This document shows, piece by piece, positions 1-6,113 of a stretch of DNA of 7,773 nt. The DNA comes from an uncultured Oscillospiraceae bacterium (GTDB lineage: Bacteria; Bacillota; Clostridia; Oscillospirales; Ruminococcaceae): NCBI GenBank assembly GCA_947522735.1, contig CANNTZ010000086.1, forward strand, positions 1 through 7,773, read 5' to 3'. The position numbers and the translations under genes are program-made. The notes under the pieces are model-generated. The model was not told where the DNA came from and searched no databases. It saw only the letters and a list, made by a program, of their open reading frames with translations. The stretch's first letter is position 1. Every line of letters starts with the position of its first letter.

Positions 1-1
1 T

Positions 2-145
2 CTTCGAGAAGTTCGAGGATACGCATTTCAGAAACGGCGTGGTAAAGCGTCCCGAATCCAAGCCCAGAGGGCCGAGGAAAGGAAAGGTGTTGAGGCGTAT
101 CTTAACGCCGTGGCGGAGTATAAGCCCTGCGAAAACCGAATATGA
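2..145 (+). CDS. C-terminal fragment of an unrecognised protein (partial at left edge)
   Basis: An open frame enters from the left edge and gives 47 residues before a TGA at 143-145. The fragment is rich in Arg, Lys, Glu and Ala (it contains AQRAEERKGVEAYL) and would be helical and soluble. I do not recognise a family. The main support is position: the stop codon lies one base before a strong hairpin terminator, which is where a real gene end would be. A second frame (from base 3) is also open through this stretch and runs through the terminator, which makes it less likely. Base composition does not decide between them. No function is assigned, and it may not be a gene. Confidence 0.3.
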   Translation, partial: LREVRGYAFQKRRGKASRIQAQRAEERKGVEAYLNAVAEYKPCENRI

Positions 146-146
146 A

Positions 147-180
147 AAGGGAGTGCGTCCGGCGCACCCCCTTATTTTAT
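147..180 (+). terminator. Intrinsic terminator, possibly bidirectional
   Basis: The arms 147-157 (AAGGGAGTGCG) and 163-173 (CGCACCCCCTT) form a stem of ten pairs with one A-C mismatch and a 5-base loop (TCCGG). On the plus strand it is followed by ATTTTAT. On the minus strand the stem is followed by TTTTCATATT, so it may also stop transcripts of the LytTR-DUF3021 operon coming from the right, about 200 bases after that operon's last stop codon. No closer hairpin with a T-run was found for that operon. Confidence 0.7.
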
Positions 181-267
181 CATGCCGTCTGGCTGTCGTG
201 GTCTTTTTTGTTCGCAGCGTCTTTCCGTTCACCTCACGCCGCTTTCATATGACGTCTATCGCGCTTT

Positions 268-291
268 TCGGCAGACACAAGCTGTGTCCGA
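268..291. repeat. Inverted repeat in the intergenic space
   Basis: GACACA (274-279) and TGTGTC (283-288) are perfect complements around a 3-base loop. TCGG (268-271) and CCGA (288-291) could extend the stem if three bases bulge out. No T-run follows on either strand, so it is not a standard terminator. It may be an operator-like palindrome, an mRNA 3' structure of the DUF3021 transcript, or chance. Nothing else recognisable was seen between 181 and 371. Confidence 0.35.
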
Positions 292-371
292 CAGCCACAT
301 TAAAGCTTATTGTGTCATAAGTGGTGGTTTCATTGATTGCGCTTTTGAGGAATATTGTTTTGAGGGAGCGC

Positions 372-812
372 TTATTCGTTTTGCTGCTTCTCCTTGATTT
401 TCTGATTCATCCTCCTTGCCTGTCCTTTGATGTAGAGGAAAATGCAAAGCCAGATGATAGCGGCGGCACCCAAGGCGATCAGAAGCCTCACCGCTGTCCC
501 TCCAAGGTCTGATTCCATCCAACCGGCAAAATACGCCGTCAGGAGATAGGCAATCGTGCCGATAAGCATGTGTATCAGTGTCCTGAGCCACAGAGCGAGC
601 TTCTCGTTCTCATAAATCAGAGATGGAACATAGAAGCCTACGGATATGAGGATACAGCAGAGTGCGGTCAGCTGCCATTCTGCGCCCGTTTTCTCCGCGA
701 AGAAAGCATTTGCGCCCCCCGCAAAAATTGGAGCGATGAAAAGCATTGCAACGAAGACAAAGCAGCCCGTGCCGACGCCGTAACAGAGCTTTTTCAGTAA
801 TTTTTTCACCAT
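372..812 (-). CDS. DUF3021 family four-helix membrane protein
   Basis: This is a 146-residue integral membrane protein. Four hydrophobic segments are visible at about residues 10-32, 48-67, 77-97 and 108-128, with a basic N-terminus (MVKKLLKK) and a charged, Lys/Gln-rich C-terminal tail, which suggests that both ends are cytoplasmic. Length, topology and its place directly after a LytTR regulator match the DUF3021 family. In the known arrangement the membrane protein is co-transcribed with the LytTR protein and is thought to restrain or tune it; this is family knowledge, not visible here. The ATG at 810-812 is chosen because AAGGAGGT sits four bases upstream of it. A longer frame from a TTG at 833 would overlap the LytTR gene and place that binding site inside the coding region. 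The gene lies 10 nt after the LytTR stop codon, so the two form one operon. What signal it senses is unknown. Confidence 0.8.
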   Translation of the reverse strand: MVKKLLKKLCYGVGTGCFVFVAMLFIAPIFAGGANAFFAEKTGAEWQLTALCCILISVGFYVPSLIYENEKLALWLRTLIHMLIGTIAYLLTAYFAGWMESDLGGTAVRLLIALGAAAIIWLCIFLYIKGQARRMNQKIKEKQQNE

Positions 813-816
813 AGAC

Positions 817-824
817 ACCTCCTT
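817..824 (-). promoter_or_regulatory. Ribosome binding site that sets the DUF3021 start
   Basis: AAGGAGGT on the minus strand overlaps the TAA stop codon of the LytTR gene and lies 4 nt before the ATG at 812. It excludes the longer TTG start at 833. The overlap with the upstream stop suggests translational re-initiation from the LytTR gene. Confidence 0.8.
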
Positions 825-1260
825 ATAGTCCAAGGTATTTTTTGAAAGCGGGCAGATACTTCCGCGAGATGCACTCCTTACAGCCGTTTTTCAGAACAAG
901 AAGCATCAGACCTCCCAGCGTTGGCTCAACATAGTCAAGGTAGTGCAGGTTTGCAAGCGTCCCTTTGGAGATCCTCATAAATCCTTTTCCAAGGCTTTCT
1001 TCAAATTCATAAAGCCGCCTGCCGCCGTCATACCGCTTCGTTTTGGTGTATACGACCGTCTTTTCGTTTTCCACCCGCACCATGTAGATTTCATCGGGAC
1101 GAAGCACGATGATACGCTCGTTTTCCACCACAGAGATCACGCCGGAGCTTTTCTTTTCAAGAAGCGCCGCCGCGCGGCGGATTTCCGGGGTTATCTCGCT
1201 TACATAGATTACGGCATATGGCTCTTTGGCTTCGGGCAGCACCTTAATCTCGACCTTCAT
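823..1260 (-). CDS. LytTR family DNA-binding transcriptional regulator
   Basis: This is a 145-residue cytoplasmic regulator. Residues about 45-145 form a LytTR (LytR/AlgR type) DNA-binding domain, recognised from the run IVLRPDEIYMVRVENEKTVV, the central GFMRISKGTLANLHYLDYVEP and the end SRKYLPAFKKYLG. The N-terminal ~40 residues are a short lead segment and not a response-regulator receiver domain, so the protein is not a normal phosphorylation-controlled regulator. LytTR proteins of this type paired with a DUF3021 membrane protein often control their own operon; that is family knowledge. The ATG at 1258-1260 is preferred because GAGGTGA lies 5 nt upstream. A GTG at 1269 gives three extra residues but would sit inside that binding site. 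Two promoters lie upstream. Whether it also controls the sugar operon to the right cannot be told from sequence. Confidence 0.88.
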   Translation of the reverse strand: MKVEIKVLPEAKEPYAVIYVSEITPEIRRAAALLEKKSSGVISVVENERIIVLRPDEIYMVRVENEKTVVYTKTKRYDGGRRLYEFEESLGKGFMRISKGTLANLHYLDYVEPTLGGLMLLVLKNGCKECISRKYLPAFKKYLGL

Positions 1261-1265
1261 GGGTA

Positions 1266-1272
1266 TCACCTC
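1266..1272 (-). promoter_or_regulatory. Ribosome binding site of the LytTR gene
   Basis: GAGGTGA on the minus strand lies 5 nt before the ATG at 1260 and decides for that start over the GTG at 1269. Its exact complement, TCACCTC, occurs about 100 nt earlier in the longer leader transcript (minus strand of 1374-1380). Confidence 0.75.
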
Positions 1273-1295
1273 GTTTCTCTTGTCCTTGCAAGCAT

Positions 1296-1324
1296 ATTAT
1301 AAAGGAAATATCCGATTTTGTCTT
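1296..1324 (-). promoter_or_regulatory. Proximal promoter of the LytTR-DUF3021 operon
   Basis: A perfect -10 box TATAAT (minus strand of 1296-1301) and a -35 box AAGACA (1319-1324; four of six match TTGACA) are separated by 17 nt. Transcription would begin near 1290, giving a leader of about 30 nt before the LytTR start codon. Confidence 0.65.
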
Positions 1325-1396
1325 GGATTCATCGGCAAGTGATCGATTTTGGCGGGTAAGATGCGATTTACAGGAGGTGAGCTTCAATACACTTAT

Positions 1397-1425
1397 ATTA
1401 TACCAGCCAAGCAAAAGGCGTTCAA
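1397..1425 (-). promoter_or_regulatory. Distal promoter upstream of the LytTR gene
   Basis: On the minus strand, TTGAAC (1420-1425) and TATAAT (1397-1402) are separated by 17 nt, and the -10 box is preceded by TGG, an extended -10 (TGn) element. This is a strong vegetative sigma-factor type promoter. Transcription would start near 1390 and give a leader of about 130 nt before the LytTR start codon. Confidence 0.6.
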
Positions 1426-1866
1426 GCAGTTGTGCGGCCCACAGCTGCAACCTTTGTGGACGTTTACATTCGGAACACGGGGGCGGCAAGCAGGGGAAGG
1501 GGCCTCCTTGCCGCTTGTCGCCGTGTGAACCTATAAGCCTTACGCTTGGCAAGAAAGGCGGCTCGGAAGCACCTTTTGCCTGTTGGGGAAGCCTGTCCCC
1601 AAATCCCCTTGAACGATTTTTGCAAACTCGGCTGCGCTCCTGCGGAGCGTTCTTCGCCCGCGACGTGTCGGAGAATCGCGGTGTTATGTGAATCTGTCAT
1701 TGACATCTTCTCTGCTTCAGGGGATGCTTGAAGCTGGAAATGGGGTGACACGGCCTTGGAAATCATCGGCGAACGGCCGCAAGGTGCGACTCTCCGTTTC
1801 CGTCGGCGTTCTCACATGAAGGTCGTTCCGTTTGCGGCGGATGATTTTCGGGACCGGCCCTGTTGA
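1426..1866. other. Gene-poor structured region; candidate mobile-element or transfer-origin remnant
   Basis: About 440 bases without a convincing gene, between the end of the sugar operon and the LytTR promoters. Five inverted repeats lie in a row: 1483-1490/1507-1514 (GCGGCAAG/CTTGCCGC, with an inner AGG/CCT), 1583-1589/1596-1602 (TTGGGGA/TCCCCAA), 1635-1640/1644-1649 (CGCTCC/GGAGCG), 1659-1663/1676-1680 (CGCGA/TCGCG) and 1714-1719/1729-1734 (GCTTCA/TGAAGC). A minus-strand frame of 100 codons (1766-1464) runs through most of them, but it has no ribosome binding site and a composition rich in Arg and Ala, so it is not called as a gene. None of the hairpins is followed by a T-run, so no clear terminator for the sugar operon is seen. 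From memory, the stretch resembles non-coding leaders next to mobilisation genes in clostridial elements, but no relaxase or integrase is present in the window, so this remains a guess. Confidence 0.4.
1483..1514. repeat. Long hairpin, strongest of the series
   Basis: Perfect 8-bp arms GCGGCAAG and CTTGCCGC enclose 16 bases. Inside them AGG (1492-1494) and CCT (1503-1505) can pair after a C-C mismatch, giving an 11-bp interrupted stem with the loop GGAAGGGG. It is followed on the plus strand by the short dyad AAGC-CTTAC-GCTT (about 1525-1537). This layout, a GC-rich stem next to a smaller dyad, is compatible with a relaxase recognition site. Confidence 0.6.
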
Positions 1867-4014
1867 TTAATGCCGCTTCTCCTCATTGTCTGCCTGCCAG
1901 TAAAGCAGGACTCTGCGCTCAAAATCACTGCGGAGAAGTACGGTTTCGCCGCCGTGACAGTTACATGTGATCCATGAGCAGCCGCTCCAGATAGGCGTGC
2001 GGAGCTGTCGCGCCAGATTACCTGTAATGTGCAGCGCTTCCGTGGGCGTTCCAAAGGTACGGATTGGCGCGCCGTTTTCCTCTGTCAGGCGAAAGCCGAT
2101 GCGCCCGGCGTTCTCCGGCACGGTGAATGTCAGGGCTGCGGCGCTGTCGAGCACCAGAAACCCTTCCCGGCACGCAGGCTGGCAACGCTGCCAAGTGATG
2201 AGCTCGACGCTGCCGGGCCGTAGCGTGCGGACAAGTGCGCGGGCTGTTTTGCCGAGATTCTTTTCGGTAAACGCCTGCTCGCTGTAGCGCAAACAGAGCG
2301 CAAGCTGCTCCTGAGCTCTCCAGCAGTCCGGCGTGACGCAGAGCGTCTGCTCCTGCGAGCTCGGGTTGACCAGCGTCAGAAAGCCGCCACGTTCATCAAA
2401 GCACGAATAGGCGTAGGCGCCGTGCATCGGGTCGCCATGGAGCCGGACAGTCCAGCCTTCGCTGAGCGTCCGTTCAAACAGCGGGATACTCTGCGCGAGG
2501 AAGGCCCAGTCTGCGTCGTCCAGCAGCGAAAGCTCCCCGTATAGGTGCTGCTTGCGGTTTCCGCGCGACAGATTCATGATCCAACTGTCCCGAAAGGAGG
2601 CTTTGCCCAGATAATAGATGGTGTTCGTGTTGCCAAGCATGGTTCCGTGGTCGTCTATCGCCTCAGGCGGGATCATCGCGCGTAAAAAGCGCTGTTCCAT
2701 CGTATCCGTGTACGCAAGCAGCGAATGTGGCATGTCTGCCGAGAGCTGCTCGGCGGGGCGGGGATCGCCGCAGTAGATGTAATCCAGATACAGGCACCAT
2801 ATGGCCGAGATCACGGCACGCGGTTCGTTTTCATCGAGCTGTGCGATGACGGACTCGTTGATTGTAAAGGTATTATAAGCCAGAACCAGGAGCTGCGGAT
2901 ATGCCTCGCGGAGATGCTGAAGCTGTGAAAGCAGGTTTCGCACGGCGGGCTCCTTGGAGCGGATGCCGCCCTGTGCATGCGGATGCGTGCTGCTGGTGCA
3001 GTCGAACGCGGCAAAGTCGAGCTTGATGAGCCGGGCGTTCGTGGCGTCAAGCTGCTTGCGGATGCCGGAAAACAGCAGACGGACATTTTCTTCGCAGCCC
3101 AGGCAGAGGGGCGCGCCGTCGTCATTGCGCCGACGGTAGGCGCTGCCAAGCCCGTTGACTGCAAGCCCGACGTCAAACCAGAGGCCGAACGCGATGCCCA
3201 GTTCTTTCAGCCGCGTGAGAAAACGATCGGGCCCTTTCGGCCAAGTGCTTTTTTTGAAGTCTGGGGCGGGAACATGCTCTTCAAACCAGTAGGCGTCCAT
3301 CAGATAGCTGTCGAAGCGTACGCCGTGCGACGCGGCGTATGCAAGTCGGTCAGCCAGACGCAGGGCCATCTGCTCGTCCAGTTGTGAGTCTCCGGCCATT
3401 TCGTCGTGCGCGCCCCAGTCGCAGAAAATCCGGTGTCCGGCAACATTCCGCCTCCGGCTGCGGAGCCAGGCTACAAAGCTGTCCCGGATGTCGGCTTTTT
3501 CCGAAAAGCCGAATACAACATCGTACAGCGTAAAGACCTCGCCGGGCTGCAGGGCTTTCCACGGGCTTTGCTCAATGGAAAGGCAGTATCCGTTCACAAT
3601 GCGTGAGATCGCAACCGGCAGCGTACTGACGACAAAGCAGCTATCGCCGACAAACACAGGCTGCCCCTCTCCGCCGCCGCACAGCGCCTCGTCAAAGCGG
3701 CTGTATTCAGTCTGTATGTAAAGAAGAGTCATCGCCTGTCTGGCGGTCACGGTAATTTTTTTTGCAATGGCGTTTCCGCACGCCTCATAGCGCAGCGCAA
3801 CCTGTGCAAAGCTGTTCTCATAAAGCGTGCCGGATGGCGTCTGCGTTTTCAGAAACTGCTCCGGGATCAGCGCGTATTGCTGCTCTGCGCATTGGATCTG
3901 CATGGAAAATTCGTTGATTGGAGCTGCAGTGCAGCAGTGCCCGCCGCGGCTTTTGAAAAACCGCGTTCCATGTTCGTCGAGAGAAAACTGGTGTTGATTC
4001 ACCGTTATATTCAT
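1867..4014 (-). CDS. GH36-like (clan GH-D) glycoside hydrolase, alpha-galactosidase type
   Basis: This 715-residue enzyme is predicted to be cytoplasmic (no signal peptide). It has the three-part plan of GH36 alpha-galactosidases: an N-terminal beta-sandwich (about 1-190), a (beta/alpha)8 barrel (about 195-520) and a C-terminal beta-domain. Barrel strands are visible as RIFCDWG (195-201), FDSYLMDAYWFEE (234-246), GIAFGLWFDVG (273-283) and ARLIKLDFAAF (327-337). D333 in KLDF sits where clan GH-D enzymes carry the nucleophile. D417 in YCGDPRP is a candidate for the acid/base, but the usual RxSDD-like motif is not obvious, so this residue is less sure. Substrate specificity is not fixed by these motifs; alpha-galactoside is the family default. 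The ATG at 4014 has GAGGA nine bases upstream and overlaps the stop of the previous gene by 4 nt (ATGA), so translation is probably coupled. It is the last gene of the operon. Confidence 0.75.
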   Translation of the reverse strand: MNITVNQHQFSLDEHGTRFFKSRGGHCCTAAPINEFSMQIQCAEQQYALIPEQFLKTQTPSGTLYENSFAQVALRYEACGNAIAKKITVTARQAMTLLYIQTEYSRFDEALCGGGEGQPVFVGDSCFVVSTLPVAISRIVNGYCLSIEQSPWKALQPGEVFTLYDVVFGFSEKADIRDSFVAWLRSRRRNVAGHRIFCDWGAHDEMAGDSQLDEQMALRLADRLAYAASHGVRFDSYLMDAYWFEEHVPAPDFKKSTWPKGPDRFLTRLKELGIAFGLWFDVGLAVNGLGSAYRRRNDDGAPLCLGCEENVRLLFSGIRKQLDATNARLIKLDFAAFDCTSSTHPHAQGGIRSKEPAVRNLLSQLQHLREAYPQLLVLAYNTFTINESVIAQLDENEPRAVISAIWCLYLDYIYCGDPRPAEQLSADMPHSLLAYTDTMEQRFLRAMIPPEAIDDHGTMLGNTNTIYYLGKASFRDSWIMNLSRGNRKQHLYGELSLLDDADWAFLAQSIPLFERTLSEGWTVRLHGDPMHGAYAYSCFDERGGFLTLVNPSSQEQTLCVTPDCWRAQEQLALCLRYSEQAFTEKNLGKTARALVRTLRPGSVELITWQRCQPACREGFLVLDSAAALTFTVPENAGRIGFRLTEENGAPIRTFGTPTEALHITGNLARQLRTPIWSGCSWITCNCHGGETVLLRSDFERRVLLYWQADNEEKRH

Positions 4015-6113
4015 AGCTTCGATTCCTCATTGATAATAAAAATCCCGCGTACTGCCGGCACGGTTCGCTTCTCGTTCAGACGGCCCTCCGTAATGGCCCC
4101 GGTAAACGGGTCGAACACAGCGCATCGGTGTGCGTCGGCGCCAGGCAGACGAACAATGGAGTCCGTGCGCCCGGCGTTGAGCAGAAAAAACATGGTTTTT
4201 CCGTCTGCGGTGCGGTAACGTGCCTGTCGGACGCATGGACCGGACAGCGTTTGAAACTGCGGCTCCTGCCAGGACGGGATATCGCTTGCTTCCTGCGCGG
4301 AAACGAATCGAAATTCCCCGGACAGATCGAGCTGTTTTCCGCTAAGAGCATCGATGTGCGGAAGTTTTTCCGTGAAGAGAACACTGACATCGGCCGCTTT
4401 GAGCTGTCGGAGTGCCTCAAGCGTCTCAGGGCGGATGGCGTCGATCCCGGGCAGAAGCACTCTGCGTACCGTTTCGCCGCCCAGCTTTCCGGTTTTCGCG
4501 ATTTCAAACATATCCTCAGAGTCCGCGAGCAGGAAATCACGGCCTCTTTCGAGCATCGCGTGCAGCAGACGCAACGTTGCCTGATCGCAGGAGATCGCCC
4601 CGGCGCCAACCTCGGAATCGTGCTTCGGGGTATATTTTGCCTGAACGTCCTCGATACCAAAATACACAACGGTCGTGCACAGATTGCTCAGTCCGTCCAG
4701 CAGCAGACCCATTCTGCCAACATAGGCGTTGAGCAGTCGCATCTGCTCGCGGTTGAAGTATTTCCGGGCCTCGCCGAACATATCCTGATTGCGCGGCACA
4801 AAATCCCGGAATCTGCCGTTTGCAAACTCGCTGAAATCCGCTTCGGCGTAGCTCTGCGTTGTACGGACGCCGGAGATGTAGTTGAGCCCCATGGTTGCAA
4901 GCAGATTATCAAACGGCGCTTTTGCAAATTCCTTCGGGTTATCGAAGGGGCAGACCTCAGCCATAAAGCCATTGGAGCCGCATTTCCGCGCAGCCATCTG
5001 CACATATTTCGCGTCCTGCGGGAAATACCCCTCCGGCCAACAGGCGAGGATATCCATTCCCGGATAATCTGTGCGTCGCTGCACCGACAGCATATTTCCG
5101 TAGCTTCGCACATGGTCCACTATCATTTCCTCGCCGAAATAATGGCCGGAGAAGCGGCTGCCATGCGCATGACACCATTTTTGGATCTGTCCGGAATAGC
5201 TCTCCCCGATCACATGGCCGATCATTTCGTAAAACCTGACGCGGGCCGGCCAGCAGGTTTCCGCGCCCTCAAAGAGCATCGGCAGCAGCGGATAGAGCTT
5301 TTCTCCGTACATTTTCTCAAAAATCTCCGGCAGGCGCTCTTCCCACGGCAGAAGCGCATACGACCACTGCTCATACGGACACACATAAAAGGTCTGAAGC
5401 GCCGGTTCATCCGTGAAAACGCCACGGGCGTGCGCGTAAGCGCCGGGTGCGGCAGATTCAACCGGCTCGTAGCACAGCTCCAAAAATCGACGCACGGCGT
5501 CCGGATTCAAAATATTGATATAGCGGTTATAGGAACAGATATTGTGCGTGCAGTGCGAACCTTCGTAAGCGGGCTTCTGGCAGAAAATGTACAGGATCTC
5601 GTTTGCCTGAAGCTCGCAACAGACCGTATCGTCTGAAAAAGTGACCGGCTGCATGGTGTCATACTGTACAACACTTTCCTGCGGGACGGATACATCCACC
5701 TGATATCTGGCAGCCCATACGATCCGGTCGGATTCACAGTCCAGGCGGTATTCAGCTTTGCGGGACGTATAGGTGATGATCCGGTGCATATACAGCCCCT
5801 TCGCCTCTAACTCCGGGTGATCGCGAAGCACCAGTCCGCCGCCGGAGCCGCTCGGATAACCGCTTTCGTCGTATATCCAGTAGCTCAGGTCATTTTCGTT
5901 CAGCTCGTTCACCAACGACGCAAACTGCCGCAGATTTGCCGGATTGGAAGTAAAGCCGTTTTCTTGATAGACATTTGTCACGACGCCGCCGAAGCCGTAA
6001 TCCTTGAGCGCTTTCATGAACAGACCTCTGTCGGCCGCCGGCCAGACGTGGATCATGGGATTCATACGGTACTTTGCAGGCGGGTGTAGAAATTTCTCTT
6101 TGTCAATGCTCAT
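4011..6113 (-). CDS. GH106-like glycoside hydrolase (alpha-L-rhamnosidase-like)
   Basis: This is a 700-residue enzyme without a signal peptide. The N-terminal barrel matches the GH106-type plan: YGFGGVVTN (39-47), then WIYDESGYPSGSGGG (79-93), close to the WLYDE..WPSG..GG signature of that group, then GVFTDEPALQTF (231-242), FSGHYFGEE (321-329) and DYPGMDIL (349-356). E236 in TDEP and E328 or E329 are candidate catalytic carboxylates, by analogy with inverting GH106 rhamnosidases. Residues about 510-600 (with RRVLLPGIDAIRPETLEAL) form the Rossmann-like segment often found in this group, and the C-terminal ~80 residues look like a small beta-domain. Characterised GH106 enzymes are much longer (around 1000 residues or more) and carry extra carbohydrate-binding modules, so this is a compact form that probably acts on short imported oligosaccharides. 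The ATG at 6113 has GGAGGGA seven bases upstream and overlaps the upstream gene by 11 nt. Rhamnose specificity is inferred only. Confidence 0.65.
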   Translation of the reverse strand: MSIDKEKFLHPPAKYRMNPMIHVWPAADRGLFMKALKDYGFGGVVTNVYQENGFTSNPANLRQFASLVNELNENDLSYWIYDESGYPSGSGGGLVLRDHPELEAKGLYMHRIITYTSRKAEYRLDCESDRIVWAARYQVDVSVPQESVVQYDTMQPVTFSDDTVCCELQANEILYIFCQKPAYEGSHCTHNICSYNRYINILNPDAVRRFLELCYEPVESAAPGAYAHARGVFTDEPALQTFYVCPYEQWSYALLPWEERLPEIFEKMYGEKLYPLLPMLFEGAETCWPARVRFYEMIGHVIGESYSGQIQKWCHAHGSRFSGHYFGEEMIVDHVRSYGNMLSVQRRTDYPGMDILACWPEGYFPQDAKYVQMAARKCGSNGFMAEVCPFDNPKEFAKAPFDNLLATMGLNYISGVRTTQSYAEADFSEFANGRFRDFVPRNQDMFGEARKYFNREQMRLLNAYVGRMGLLLDGLSNLCTTVVYFGIEDVQAKYTPKHDSEVGAGAISCDQATLRLLHAMLERGRDFLLADSEDMFEIAKTGKLGGETVRRVLLPGIDAIRPETLEALRQLKAADVSVLFTEKLPHIDALSGKQLDLSGEFRFVSAQEASDIPSWQEPQFQTLSGPCVRQARYRTADGKTMFFLLNAGRTDSIVRLPGADAHRCAVFDPFTGAITEGRLNEKRTVPAVRGIFIINEESKL
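4024..4028 (-). promoter_or_regulatory. Ribosome binding site inside the upstream gene (GH36-like start)
   Basis: GAGGA lies nine bases before the ATG at 4014, inside the end of the GH106-like gene. It supports the start that overlaps the upstream stop by the ATGA arrangement. Confidence 0.6.

Larger units (their letters stand above)
1266..1380 (-). promoter_or_regulatory. Possible self-sequestering leader of the LytTR gene
   Basis: In the minus-strand transcript the segment TCACCTCCT (complement of 1372-1380) contains a perfect 7-base complement to the ribosome binding site GAGGTGA (1266-1272). A transcript from the distal promoter (near 1400) would carry both segments and could fold to hide the binding site. 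A transcript from the proximal promoter (near 1300) would lack the upstream segment. The pairing is seen directly; a regulatory role is inference. The same 7-mer could match simply because both resemble the common ribosome-binding consensus. Confidence 0.3.

Noticed and set aside
307..591. A 94-codon minus-strand frame overlapping the DUF3021 gene
   Set aside because: It is a shadow of the membrane protein gene in another frame, with no binding site and no recognisable domain.
813..833. TTG start at 833 for the DUF3021 gene
   Set aside because: It would overlap the LytTR gene end and place the strong AAGGAGGT site within the coding region; the ATG at 812 is ideally spaced from that site.
1372..1380. 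AGGAGGTGA on the plus strand as a ribosome binding site for a plus-strand gene
   Set aside because: No ATG, GTG or TTG follows at a usable distance; the sequence is better considered as the complement of the minus-strand leader element.
1583..1602. TTGGGGA/TCCCCAA hairpin as a terminator of the sugar operon
   Set aside because: No T-run follows on the minus strand, and it lies about 265 bases beyond the last stop codon.
1323..1691. A 122-codon plus-strand frame with a TTG start
   Set aside because: It has no binding site at its start, covers the minus-strand promoters and hairpins, and has a Cys/Ser/Arg-rich composition unlike a folded protein.
4128..5636. A 502-codon open frame on the plus strand opposite the GH106-like gene
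   Set aside because: It lies fully antisense to a gene with clear family motifs and coupled starts; its Arg/His/Cys-rich product shows no domain, and long antisense frames are common opposite GC-rich codons.
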